A DNA stretch of 64,000 nucleotides. Source: Niebla homalea (taxonomy: Eukaryota > Ascomycota > Lecanoromycetes > Lecanorales > Ramalinaceae). The DNA is taken from positions 186,001-250,000 of the forward strand of contig JAHGAU010000032.1 of assembly GCA_019925105.1 (NCBI GenBank), written 5' to 3'. The notes below the pieces were generated by a model. It was not told the DNA's origin. It made no database searches and worked only from the letters and a program-made list of their open reading frames with translations. Positions 1-10,568 of the stretch are shown here, piece by piece (position 1 is the first letter of the stretch; every line of letters begins with the position of its first letter). The position numbers and the translations under genes are program-made.

Positions 1-599
1 AGTTGGGTCTTTCCCTGCCCCCCCATAGCATGGAGACAGATCACCTTTGGCGGATCAGACGGCCGAAGGGCTTTGATGAGATCCTGAATCAATTCCTCAC
101 GGCCAACAAAGTGGGACACTTGCAAGGCTGGTATATTCACCAAACGATGCTCTGTTGAAGCCTGTGGGCTTGGCGCAGACTTTGAAGAGATAGATCCTAC
201 AAGATAAGGTATCAGGGTGGTTTTATATGTTTCGAGGGTGTATTGTATCGATCGAGCCCTTTTCTCACTCCCAACTGCTCTTATAGCTTTGGTGACCTTT
301 TGGGATTTTTCATCATCCGGCGATATCAAGCAGTGGTCCAGCAACACCTCGAGCTGTTCAACCTGCCTTCGGCATCCCTCGACGACTCGTAGTAGAGATG
401 AAGCGGTGCTTTGATCAAGTGTGTCGGCCATGGAGTCTACCTTCAGGACCTCTATGGATTCCAAGAGCAAAGGTAATTGGTTGGCAATGTCATTGAAAGG
501 ACCCTGAGAGTCTTTTGCGTCCTTGAGACGACGGATGATTTTAACTCCCGCTTCCGTGAGAGTCACAACCGCGGAGGCTAGACCCAGGACGGCCGCCAT
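1..599 (-). CDS. STAND/NLR-type signalling NTPase, N-terminal part only (gene leaves the window)
   Basis: Reading leftwards from an ATG at 599-597, the frame stays open to base 1 (199 codons). The start MAAVLGLASAVVTLTEAG and the later LPLLLESIEVL fit the helical N-terminal domain that precedes NTPase domains in fungal STAND proteins (SesA or PigL_N type; exact family unsure). Near residue 160 come HFVGREELIQDL, the usual lead-in to an NB-ARC domain, and then AMGGQGKTQL, a Walker A P-loop, at about residues 190-199. Such proteins act as cytosolic receptors in fungal allorecognition and programmed cell death; that role is family knowledge. The NTPase remainder and any TPR, WD or ankyrin sensor lie outside the window, so intactness cannot be judged. 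No intron is needed in the visible part. Confidence 0.85.
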   Translation of the reverse strand, partial: MAAVLGLASAVVTLTEAGVKIIRRLKDAKDSQGPFNDIANQLPLLLESIEVLKVDSMADTLDQSTASSLLRVVEGCRRQVEQLEVLLDHCLISPDDEKSQKVTKAIRAVGSEKRARSIQYTLETYKTTLIPYLVGSISSKSAPSPQASTEHRLVNIPALQVSHFVGREELIQDLIKALRPSDPPKVICLHAMGGQGKTQ

Positions 600-3281
600 G
601 ATAGTTTAGGACCGTCGTGCCAGTCAATGGCTGAGCTAGGCTAGGCACAGTAAGTCGGGTTGATGGAACAACAACGTCATGCTGAATGACTTGAAGAGTT
701 TGTCCAGGCAGCCATCTTCGAGCTCAGCATGACCCTGCCAAGATGACGTCAAGTGGAGGTACCTTGAAGGACTTTTCGTCAAAACCACTCTTCAAGTATG
801 TATTCAACAGCCACGCAGCGAAACTAGGACAAAGTAGATGAGATCTACCTTTATATCATTAAGATATAACAGCCTGCCTGCAGAACGCGAGGACCCAAAA
901 GGTCTTGTCGCCCGAGAGGCAGGTCACCGAAGATGGACTGAGCGGATGTGCCTTTACGGATGTGGAAATGAATGTATGAATTAACCGCTAGAGAGCGAAA
1001 GTTATCCAGAGTAATGAACGACGTATATCTATTCGATGTTGGCCTGACTCCATGCGAGATGGCCTGACTTGGTCGCACTCAGGCCATGAGTCTTGGCAAC
1101 AGGCTATCAGGCCAACCATAGTGATTGGCTCGCTCTGTCAGCCAATCACCCCTGTGCGACTTTTTGAGGACAGCGCTTCCTGCTCCCGCAAACCTGAAGT
1201 CGAATTCTTTGGACCTCATCACCGCCTCTTGCTAAAACCGCTTTACAATCCCCTAATCTCTCCTCCCCATACCCCAACCACATCAGGGGTCTACCCCTCC
1301 AATCCTCCACGACACAGGGATAAAAAAGCTGGTGCGCCAACGCTGCAAACTCACGACAGATCTCTTCGCCCGCAAGATCGCAGGCCACGTCTCACTTTTC
1401 GGTACCCCCGGGAAGAAAATGATTAGCGGGCCCACAATCCAAGATGTTATACTTCCTGATTTTGGTCCACAGTGAGCGAGTGACGTCGTAATACCGGCGC
1501 ACCACCCCTACCTCCGCCGGTAATGGCAAACTCACTCCCTTCCCGCGGAAGCGGGTTGTAGATGTCGGCGTTTGGCGGTGGATGCCCAGCAAGAATCGTA
1601 AGAGGCAGAGGCAGAGGCAGATAATCTCACCGGAGGATTGGGCTACTAGAACGAAGCCAGTGGATGGGATAGGTGCGAAGGAACAATGAAGGATGGAGAG
1701 GTAGGTGATCAGGAGATCAAGACGGGAGGCGTGGAAGGGGTTTTGCAGGGTCGAGCGGTGCCGGGGTGGATGTTGCGGCTAAATGATCAATATCTCACAT
1801 CTTTGGGAGGATTATGCATCACAGTCATACCCTACAGCCGGACTATGCTTACAGCTCAACCATCCCGCTTCATAAGCTCAACATCGGATATCGTAAAAGT
1901 CTCCATGCTATCACCTAGACTGTCGATGCTCTGGAGTAGGGTGTGAAGTATCCTTTCGTCTGGCGGGTTAGCATACGTGACATAGCTTAAGTTGAGGCGA
2001 CAAATATATAGCTCAGGATCTTTCTGACTTTCGAGCTGCCAATTGGTGATGATCGTTTTCTAACGACCCGAGGGATTACCTCAAAATCTGGCTGCGTCTT
2101 CTGCGGCCTTTGCCTTGTTCCTTATTCAAAGATACAGAAACTGACAGCAGGTTATTTCCACGGGAAGAGGGGTCTCTCTGAAAAAGGTAGAGATGTGGAG
2201 TCTTGGTATGATTCATTCGATGTCATGTATTGATAGGGGTGTTTCATTCACGCCCATACTCATTGAGAATGTACTGCATGGAATGGTATCAGCTTACGTA
2301 GAGATAATGATCTCACTATCCCCTGGTTACCAAGTGAGTCAGAGCCTGAGTAACATCGAGTGAACAAAAGATGCGGAACATGCAAGATGAATTCGTAGTG
2401 ACTATAAAGGCAACCGTAACACAAGGTTCGGACGCCTCGGATCTTTAGGCGTACATTGTGCAATTAAGACCATGCTTTCTCAATAATAAAGTTCCAAAAT
2501 GAGGGCGGAGAAGGTGTATGGTCATGATTGCAGGTGACGTACCCACAAGGTTTGCTATAGCCCATCCGGTGTGGGTGGATGGAAGATTTGAAAAAGGATC
2601 AGGATGAGGAATAGATACATTGATGATCCGATTAGAAGCCTGGAGTTGATCGGTCGAGAAGGAGAAAAGGCTGCGGCAACCCAATTGGATGGGCCCTACT
2701 GCTTTTACGTAAGAAACTACGCGTTGTCCTCCCACATCCATCAGGAAGTGCACAGGTGTGCCTCACGCAATAGAACCTAATGAATCTAATCATGTCAGGA
2801 AATAGAAGATCACCTTGCACGCACGAACTATTTGCTGATGCCGCCACTCGGCCAGTTTTAGCTTAAACTAAATGATCTGTTCCACAAGTCGTAGAGGTAG
2901 CCCTTAGGCATTCACATTTGATACTGTATCATGGCATTGAGTAGCTCGGAATTAGCAGCCTATATCATTCATTAATCACAATGAAGCTGGCGGCTCCTGA
3001 ATCCGTCCAACATCGGTAGAATCATCATTTATTTTACATCTTTTACTCTTTCTGTTGTCATCATGCCACGTCAACTTAATCAGCGATTCGGATCACACCT
3101 GAAGGCACACAAGATCGAAGCCTGAGTAGGGACTACACATCTTGAGACAAGCTATTCAGACCGCAGCTTCTCATCGAGTCGACGCTAGGTTATACAAAGG
3201 GTCTATCCAAGGTCATCCCTTGAGGTTCTCAACAGCAGCAGACGCCTCTAGCCAAAGCCTGGTTAGCCAGCAAGCTGCGTG
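600..3281. other. 2.7-kb intergenic stretch upstream of the NLR gene
   Basis: No open frame here reads like a protein: all are short, in several frames, without recognisable motifs. It includes the 5' flank of the NLR gene (right of 599) and of the F-box-like gene (left of 3282). The one clear structure is the nested palindrome cluster at 1039-1149. A plus-strand frame around 1260-1425 has protein-like composition but lacks an ATG and a known motif, so I do not call it. Confidence 0.6.
1039..1149. repeat. Nested inverted repeats: GGCCTGA array followed by a CCAAT palindrome
   Basis: TTGGCCTGA (1039-1047) is matched by TCAGGCCAA (1107-1115). Inside lies a second pair, ATGGCCTGA (1059-1067) and TCAGGCCAT (1079-1087). 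Next to them, GTGATTGGCT (1121-1130) pairs perfectly with AGCCAATCAC (1140-1149) across 9 nt, placing two CCAAT boxes in opposite orientation. This could be a regulatory array (CCAAT is bound by the HAP/CBC complex), a hairpin-forming element, or the end of a small transposon. The nearest start codon is the NLR gene's, about 440 bp away. Confidence 0.7.
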
Positions 3282-4220
3282 ATGGACGTACCAAAGACAT
3301 TTCTCGAGCTCCCTACTGAGGTCCGCTTGTTAATCTACGTCCCCTACTTCCGAAATCTTGTTCTCTCTTACCCATTCCTTTGTTGCCCTCCGTTACTTCT
3401 CACCTCAAAGCAAATATGCAACGAAGCTAGACCTTTCTTCTACAATCATGCAACATTCGACCTCAGGAGTACCGAGCATCTAGTCGATTACCTGAGCAGT
3501 CTTCCGAGCTCGACACTCCGTGAGCTACGGCATTTAAGATTCTATCCTGCGCAATTGGAACTGATGGAGAGCATGTTCGACCTTTTCTGCCCTACAATCA
3601 GCGAGATTCTGGCTCTTTGCGATGGCCTTCAACTTGACAGCCTGGAGTTTAAATTATACAGCGAAGGCTATACCAACCCACTCCTTTGGTACAACTTGAA
3701 GGTTGAGGCCAAGAAAATCCACCATTTTTTATCCTCGGAAACAGGCTTTGAACGCCTGTTCGTCAGCATAGGCCAAAGCGAGGAGTATCAGCTGATGCTG
3801 GAGCAGCAGTTGGGGATTTGGAGCCCTGACCTCGCGTCCTATGGTCAATCTGACTTCCGTCAATCGCAGCCAGTCCTTGGAGACAGGGTCAGACATGATG
3901 CGACATTCAAGGTGATTAAATGCATGACTGATAAAGTAGATGAATGCATGCAGGGCGAGTGGCATGACCAAACGGGCTCAGCGGACGAAGAGGCTTGGAA
4001 AGCGCAACAAGGACAGATCTGGTATGCGCTTCGGATCACTCGAAATGCCACACCAGACACGGTCGATACTGATGCGGAGAAGGAAAGAGCATGGACGCTT
4101 CAAGATCTGCGCCACGGAATGGACAAGTCACTCTTGAAAATAATGGATCCTTGTGGCCCTGGACTAGGTATCTTGAGGATTGGAAGAGGTAGGTTCGGTC
4201 GGCTGATTGGCATTATGTGA
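3282..4220 (+). CDS. F-box-like domain protein, function unknown
   Basis: A single-exon 312-aa protein; an ATG at 3282 begins MDVPKTFLELPTEVRLLIY. The pattern FLELPxEVRxxIY is the signature of a large fungal family with a degenerate N-terminal F-box-like helix pair, often near 300 aa, as here. The hydrophobic stretch after it (LVLSYPFLCCPPLLLTSKQIC) fits the usual continuation, in which a sentence such as LLxTSKQIxxEA precedes an aromatic-rich segment (here ARPFFYNHATFDL). Family members may be SCF adaptors, but most are uncharacterised. The C-terminal half is charged with no motif I recognise. The frame is intact and codon use looks ordinary. No known operon-like partner. Confidence 0.75.
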   Translation: MDVPKTFLELPTEVRLLIYVPYFRNLVLSYPFLCCPPLLLTSKQICNEARPFFYNHATFDLRSTEHLVDYLSSLPSSTLRELRHLRFYPAQLELMESMFDLFCPTISEILALCDGLQLDSLEFKLYSEGYTNPLLWYNLKVEAKKIHHFLSSETGFERLFVSIGQSEEYQLMLEQQLGIWSPDLASYGQSDFRQSQPVLGDRVRHDATFKVIKCMTDKVDECMQGEWHDQTGSADEEAWKAQQGQIWYALRITRNATPDTVDTDAEKERAWTLQDLRHGMDKSLLKIMDPCGPGLGILRIGRGRFGRLIGIM

Positions 4221-4862
4221 ACCTATCAGAGCACTCCCCCCCAGCACATGAGACTGCTAGTCGATTCCTGTCAAATGTGTGGTCTGCAGATAGCAAACAT
4301 AGCGATTATCCCGTTCAATGCAAAGAGACAATCGTGCATTCCATTGACAACCATCGCAATCCATATCAACCCCTTGCCCTTCCCCGCCATCACGCCGCCC
4401 CTTCCCAAAATTGTAGTAGCCTTTCTAAATCTAGCTTGCGCATACTCCTAGTTGCACGAGAACAGCCAAGAAGTTGATCCAACTCCAGGAGCTCGTCAGT
4501 CCGTATTGGCTGTGCCATTAATTCCAAAATACATACATCGATCTATCCGGGGTAGGAGAGCATGATGTGAATTGGGATATACGGGTTAAGAGAGCACTCT
4601 AATGTGGGATGAAAGTAAAATTCGAAGTGACGGCCATGGCACTAACAGCATCATCAGATCGACTGGTGAAAGGCCGAAAAATGTGTTCCTCACGGAGTGC
4701 ACTTCACTAATGAATACTTTTGTATGTAGTAGAGACTCTTTCTCCATCTGGCTTCCTGTAGCTGCAAAATTGCTGTACAGATGCTGTAAGTAAATGATTG
4801 GCGACTCCGTGTCTATCGTTCTACGCGATTATAGACAACCAAAATCAGTTACGCCAATGTCT
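4221..4862. other. Intergenic, convergent gene ends
   Basis: This lies between the ends of the F-box-like gene (plus) and the 491-aa gene (minus), so it should hold both 3' flanks and terminators. I see no convincing coding frame or repeat. Confidence 0.5.
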
Positions 4863-6338
4863 CTATCTCTTAGCCGTTATGACAGACCCACGCCTTCTCT
4901 CCCGACCAACCAACAATCTCTCAATCAAGCTATCAGCACGTCGCACTTCCTCCACTCCTAATCCTCTAATCTTCTCAATCACCCTGCCAAACTTCCCCTC
5001 ATCCTCCCTCCTCCATTTGCTCGGATCAAGATCCAACTTCCCCTTCGTCTCACTCCCCCACTCCATCATCACATTCACCAGATTCTCGTCACTCACTGGC
5101 CAATACCTCTCCGTCCACTCGGTCAACATCTCTTTCACCTTCAGATCCGGCAGCCTCGTCACATCCACATCACAGATATCCGAATACAACAAGACCAACA
5201 TCAGCGGTATCTCCTCCCACTTCCTCTCCCTGCGCTTCCTCCCCATCTCAAACCCTCTCTTCGCATTACCATCCCGCAGAAACGTCTCCGCCACCGCTTC
5301 ACTCCTCCGCCGCATCCGTTGTGCAAACGACCCACCCTCAGCCGTCTTTGACCCCCCACCACCACTCAGCCTCCGCCGCCTCATCCACTCCCCCGCCTCA
5401 TCAAGCGCTAACGTGCCCTCGAACCTCGCGGTGACCCTCCACTGCCTCACCAGCGCCACGACATGCATCCCCGCGACGGGATTCGCTGTCGCCCACAACG
5501 CAACGGTATCATTCATCGCCTCGAGACTGGCGAGGTGATCCCGGGGCTCGAGCGAGGGCAGCGCGGCGATGATGCCGAGGTCGATGTACAGTTCCTCCGT
5601 GTAGCGCGGCAGCGAGGTGTGCGGGTCCAGGAGGACTTCATCGTGACGAGTACTACTGATCGGAGGGGGAGCTTGGTGCGCCTTAGTAGTCATGTAGTAC
5701 CCCCGCTGCGCGGACTGGCTCGGCCGGGGCTTCGCAATACCACTAACACCACTGGCAACTGCAGCGGCGAGCACGCTCTTCCCCGGTGCGTCCCGCCAAC
5801 GCGCGGTGGCCCCATCATCATCGTTGTTGTCGTCGTCGACGTTGGGGTATGTGGTGGGAGATTCCTCAGTGTTGGCGAAGGCGCGGGTGGGTTGGTACTT
5901 GTGCCCCCTTCCCCTGATCCTACCCTCGGTGGTGGTGGTGATGGTGAGCGGGCTCCGCAATTCGGTGGCGGCGAGCATGTCACCGTCGACGAGTGTGGTT
6001 GATCCACTGCTGCTGTTGCCGGATATACCAAGTCCGGATGAAGAAGGTGGGGTGAGTGGCGCGCTGTCCACATCGCTACGCCGGCCATTCGGCGTGTTGG
6101 GCCGGTGTAATGCGTTGCTGCGACGGGCTAGAGGGGCGCTGTTGCGGGACCTGGAGGAAGCCGGCGAAAGTGATGTATTCAGAGAAGAGCTAGATGATGA
6201 GTCAGGAGAAGGGAGCGGTGGGAGCGGAGCGTCGAGGGTATGGCGCACTGTATTCGTGAAGGCTGCTTGGGTGGTACTGTTGTGGTGAGACTGTCGATTT
6301 GAACGAGGAGGAGGGTGGCAAGAAGAGGATGCTGGCAT
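4863..6338 (-). CDS. Conserved-looking hypothetical protein, 491 aa, Ser/Pro-rich N-terminus
   Basis: A single open frame from ATG 6338-6336 to the stop at 4863. Residues 1-130 are low complexity, rich in Ser, Pro and Thr (LPPLPSPDSSSSSSLNTSL), with a DDDNNDDDG acidic patch near 170-180. From about residue 230 the sequence turns globular: a tyrosine-containing LPRYTEELYIDLG segment, a stretch around WRVTARFEGTLAL, then a helical, charged C-terminal half (DLKVKEMLTEWTERYWP, SKWRREDEGKFGRVIEKIRG). I recognise no family, signal peptide or membrane segment. The globular composition and length favour a real gene over chance, although this GC-rich stretch also opens several shadow frames on the other strand. 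Confidence 0.7.
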   Translation of the reverse strand: MPASSSCHPPPRSNRQSHHNSTTQAAFTNTVRHTLDAPLPPLPSPDSSSSSSLNTSLSPASSRSRNSAPLARRSNALHRPNTPNGRRSDVDSAPLTPPSSSGLGISGNSSSGSTTLVDGDMLAATELRSPLTITTTTEGRIRGRGHKYQPTRAFANTEESPTTYPNVDDDNNDDDGATARWRDAPGKSVLAAAVASGVSGIAKPRPSQSAQRGYYMTTKAHQAPPPISSTRHDEVLLDPHTSLPRYTEELYIDLGIIAALPSLEPRDHLASLEAMNDTVALWATANPVAGMHVVALVRQWRVTARFEGTLALDEAGEWMRRRRLSGGGGSKTAEGGSFAQRMRRRSEAVAETFLRDGNAKRGFEMGRKRRERKWEEIPLMLVLLYSDICDVDVTRLPDLKVKEMLTEWTERYWPVSDENLVNVMMEWGSETKGKLDLDPSKWRREDEGKFGRVIEKIRGLGVEEVRRADSLIERLLVGRERRRGSVITAKR

Positions 6339-7583
6339 CTCGTAAGGTGGGAAGTTAGCCTAGATGCGTGGACGGAGGGAAGAAGTGTGAGCGATGAGAC
6401 ACACCGGTCTAGAAATCGGAAGGATGGAAATAAATGAGTGAAGTTGGCAAGGCGCGAGGATGGATGGGCAAGTGTTAGGTAAAGAGAGCGATCAGCAGGC
6501 TATAAGCACCTTTCTCAGGCACTTTTCTTTCCAACGACATGTTTGTGCAGCTATGACAATGAGATTGTCCTCCCGTTTGAATAAAAGAAATCCTGGACAA
6601 CAGTCGACGAACAAAGCGATTGACTAACAATGCCATTGAGCGCGCACACCAATCCACCAATCAAATGACCTCCCCTCATAGTGTTGGAAAAGCAGGTTCA
6701 GGCACGGCAAAGATCCTCCACGAGTATTTCGTAAATTCTCTCCCCTAGCTTATGTGCGGACATGATCTGCCACTAACACGCTTTTCGGTAGCCCTGATAT
6801 CGAAGTCCGGAGACAGCGATACTGTGAACTCATAGAGTTGTCAACACTTCGCAGGTTATGCCCCTATGATTAACACTGCAAGCGCGAGGTTTTCCCCATT
6901 GGGGGCGGTCCTTGAGGAAATCCTGTGGAAACAGTAGGAAGCAGAACTCAGCTGTATGCTTATTCATCATCGTCCAAGAGGAGTGAATCTGAGGAAGCAG
7001 TAATGCACCAGTAGGAATCGGATTCTCGAACCTCCAACGTATCATGCAAGTTTCTGGTGGAGCGCGACTGACTGATACCTGCGGTACTTCGTAGAAGGTT
7101 GTGTGATCTTCGCAGTCTGCAACGTAGATGATCTGCCAATGTGATTAGATGGAATTGTTGCGATGGAAGATCGCGTGCAGCTGATGAGAATAGAAGCAGA
7201 TTTGTTTGTGACTCTCTAAGCTGGGAAGGGTGCCTTTTTTGGGCAGTCATGACGACGTCGACTCTGGCTTTTGCTTGCTTGGACTTGGATTGCTGATATG
7301 ATATATCAAACATGGTCTGATGAATGTCTTGGAATACACTAGAAAGTGCAATATCAAATTAACTGGGAAGGGTCATGGGATCTTGCCAGTAATTCAGATA
7401 ACCTGTATCGACAATTGAGAATGGCGAGGGGTACACGTCCAGTACAGAGAGTTGACTTCGCATCTGTTGATCTGGGTTGAAGTACAAGAGATAAGAGACG
7501 CACGTTCTCACAAAGGGAAGACGTATCTTGATAGTGTATAGCTTTTCACCAGTTGACGATGTCCCATACTAATGCCCTCACTC
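6339..7583. other. Intergenic, no supported gene
   Basis: Includes the 5' flank of the 491-aa gene. A 117-codon minus-strand frame (7313-6960) starts with a proper ATG (MFDISYQQSKSKQ) but shows no motif and ends in low-complexity acidic sequence. I rate it at about 0.2 as a real gene. Confidence 0.5.
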
Positions 7584-9134
7584 TCAGGCTGGATTCTGAT
7601 CATCATCTGATCTCATCAGATGACTATCTGGGTAGCTCATGATCCACTTCTGGAAGTCCACGTATCGTTCCTGATACGCAGCGCAATCAGCCTCCTCAGC
7701 ATGCCACATTTTTGCAAATGCCACAGCTGCAGCATCAACCATGTTTCCTGCCGTCCCGCGCTTGTATTCGTAGCGGAATCGGTTCAATGAGAATGGGGGC
7801 TCTCCCCCAAAAGCCCACCACAACAGCCACATCAGTATCCACGGTGGATTCATCTTTTGCGAGATAGCTATTCCAACTGCTTCCAAGATTGGTGATAGGT
7901 TAGTATCATCATTCGAATACTTTGCGTCTGGCAGTCTCATGTCCGCTATGGTAGCCGCATATATCTGTCTGTACCAAAGCAATTGCGCCGGAGAGTCCTC
8001 CTTCCTCTCCCCTTCTTCGTCATCACCGTAGTCATACATGACTGGATCCCAATCCCTCGTGATCCAGGAAGGGTACCGTGCGAAGGCAAGGGCTCGGGTA
8101 TGCACGCAAACATCCCACCAGTCTATGATAGCAGTAACATCACCATCATCGTTGACGAAGATGTTTTGATAATTGAAGTCGCTATGGCCGAGCGCAAAGG
8201 CTCCCTCGTGGTCGAGGGTTTTGGGAATAGAGTCGATGGCAAGGCTCAGGAGCTTACGCTCGCCACTCTGTAGATCTATTTCGTCATCTGCAATCTCCCC
8301 TAACTCGTGACCGTCCAGAAGGTAGGGGACTGTTGCATTGAAGGGCCTGCTCTCCGATGCATGCCCAAAAGTAGGGTAGAATTTGTTTGGATCTTCGGAT
8401 CTATTGAGCAGTGGCCCGACCTTTAGGAAGTTGATGCCGTCCGTGTTAAAGTCGATAATTCCGATCTTGTCATATTTGAAGCGGTGTAGCTCGGACATAT
8501 GTTTTGCGAGATCGCGGATCGTATGAATACGCTTCTCCTCGCTCGTCCAATTTTTGTCAATCCAGGCCTCTGAGAGCTATTGTCCTTTGGCAAAGGCCTC
8601 CAATGTATATGGTACACCAACTGGATTGTCTGCACCGGAGTCCCAGCTGAATATCTCTGGGATTGGGATGGTCGTGGTAAGGCGCAGAAAGCGTGTTGTC
8701 TGTATACGGTTCAAGAACAAATTCACTTCTGCGTCATCAAATGATTCGACGCCATTGCCGGGTATACGCGAAATTCATCTCACTCCGTCAGAAAACCTTA
8801 CGGTGTAGACAACGTTGCTGCTCCCGAACTCTGCAGGTTGTTGGATCTCGCATGTCAACGAGTCTTTGGGAGTGGCGGTAGATATAGGGACTTTCGCTGC
8901 CAAATGTTCAAGGCGAAGACTAAGAGCTGTAGCTGCAAGCTCGTCCAAATTGATGATGGCCATGACAGGCTTGAAGAGGGCGGTGTCTGACTTATCAGAG
9001 CACACAGACTCGCATTCTGCGCAAGTAGAATTATCATTTTCTGGTGGCGATGGTATCATAACGGCTTTTGGTCTGTCGTTGTCGTCATTTGATGCAGGAG
9101 ATAGCGAGGTCTTCAGAGAAAATGCAATACCCAT
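7584..9134 (-). pseudogene. APH/choline-kinase-fold phosphotransferase pseudogene (two in-frame stops)
   Basis: One reading frame from ATG 9134 to the stop at 7584 (516 codons) matches the intact protein at 13796-15268 along almost its whole length, but is interrupted by TGA at 8777-8775 and TAG at 8579-8577. The paralogue has Trp and Gln at these positions (SDGVKWIARIPGNG; GRQLSEAW), so each stop needs one change: TGG to TGA and CAG to TAG. Both fit C:G to T:A mutation. No frameshift is present. The phosphotransferase signature survives (HSDFNYQNIF, then AIIDW). The stops fall before the catalytic loop, so a truncated product would be inactive. Readthrough is possible but the TGA context (TGAATT) is not a known readthrough signal. 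Confidence 0.9.
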
Positions 9135-9801
9135 ACTCTAATGTTGTTTGTCGCTCCAATGTAGATCATGCAGTGAATTCAGAACAAGATGCGAAGTCTG
9201 GGATGAGGAGACACAAAGCAGATGGTAATATACGAGGTGTTTCTTTGTCCAAGAATTGAAAATGTTGAGATTGTTCGGCACGCCAAATTTACCTGTCGAG
9301 ATCACGCAAACAACAGCATAGTGCGAAAGTCACTGTTCTGGACCCCATGCTCAATGATACCGTGAAATAATATGTGGTGTCGTGGGAAGGACTACTGAGC
9401 GCGCTCATGTGAAGAAATTTCTGGAGTATTAACCCACATTTGTCTGGTGACGTAAGAGGCCACGGGTGCAACAAACACCGGAACATGTCCTTGACGAGCG
9501 GATTCGTGTCATCCAGGGCCTTTCAAACACCTTGAAATACCTGGTAGGCAAATTGGTCTTTTCCGGTGTTTGATGTAACTTCAGTCTGTGTGTCGAAAGG
9601 TCTGAGGTCCACATATCGCGTGTCATGACCACCATATCGAGAGACACCGGAAATGACGACACGAGGTATCCTCACGAATATGGGCTCTCGGGAGAGACTC
9701 GCCGCTCACTCCCTTCATTCTTTAAGCACAAATCTTTTCAACGATTCCTCCACCATTAAGATCACCTTCATCTGAACCATTCTGACCCACATCTAACATT
9801 T

Positions 9802-10209
9802 TCACCAAGTCTTGGACCATCTCGAAACATCGCTCTCTGATACTGTCTCGCAATAGGCCGGGGTAAAAACCACTGGCAAGGTCCCCCCTCTTCTTCCCCC
9901 AAACTCTTTGCTAATATCTCCCTCCAATTGCATGTGCAAGAAAACCACCACAATGTCCTGTTTCGTGAAGTAGCACCTTGGCAGATGTCCCGAGAAAGTA
10001 ATTTGGACGTTGTCGACCATCAAAAAGGCGGTGATCTGCACCACAAACGCCGTGGCGATCTCCTCGTGGCCAATAGCAAAGAGCAAAAATACGATGATGG
10101 CAGGGGGCAGGGTAAGAAGGCAAAGTACCAAAGAGACAACAAGGCCAAGGATGAGGGGGGAAAGGGGGAGAAATAGTTCAAGAACCTTCCAAAAGCCACT
10201 GATTTCCAT
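9802..10209 (-). CDS. Possible small membrane protein, weakly supported
   Basis: A 135-aa frame begins with ATG at 10209-10207. Residues 9-48 are strongly hydrophobic (LELFLPLSPLILGLVVSLVL and on), enough for one or two membrane spans, and the rest is polar. No family recognised. Overlapping frames on both strands are equally open, so this may be a chance product of T/C-rich DNA. The surrounding 9135-10568 otherwise shows only short frames with no motif, including a degraded-looking stretch at 9430-9660 that I could not identify. Confidence 0.25.
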   Translation of the reverse strand: MEISGFWKVLELFLPLSPLILGLVVSLVLCLLTLPPAIIVFLLFAIGHEEIATAFVVQITAFLMVDNVQITFSGHLPRCYFTKQDIVVVFLHMQLEGDISKEFGGRRGGTLPVVFTPAYCETVSESDVSRWSKTW

Positions 10210-10568
10210 TTGTGTCTAATAATTGCACCAGAGATCATTAGCATTTCGAATAGCTTGCTGTATGGTTTACATTCGGTCAGGAAAGGTAGAACTCGGTTAC
10301 CGGGATTCAAGTATTGCCGACCTATAAATGAGAGCGTTTAAGAGCTGTAGGCCAACAATTCCAATCAATAATTGGAAGAGACAGAGACAGTAGATTGTAC
10401 ATTGCCCCAGGGGCATGTTCTTTCTGTAAGCAGCAGAACAAATGGGATATAGACGAAATCACCATGCGCCGTATGTTCCAAGATTGGCATGCTGAGTGAT
10501 GAATAGCTTCGGAAGTCATAGAGTCCTTGCTATTCTCACAGCGTCGAAATTTGACGTTGAACTAGTAT

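Noticed and set aside
1260..1425. Open plus-strand stretch with protein-like composition
   Set aside because: No ATG, no recognisable family and no splice partner; it may be chance or an old remnant.
5463..6288. Plus-strand frames of 160-179 codons
   Set aside because: Shadows of the 491-aa minus-strand gene in GC-rich sequence; the Val/Gly runs mirror Thr/Asp/Ser-coding triplets.
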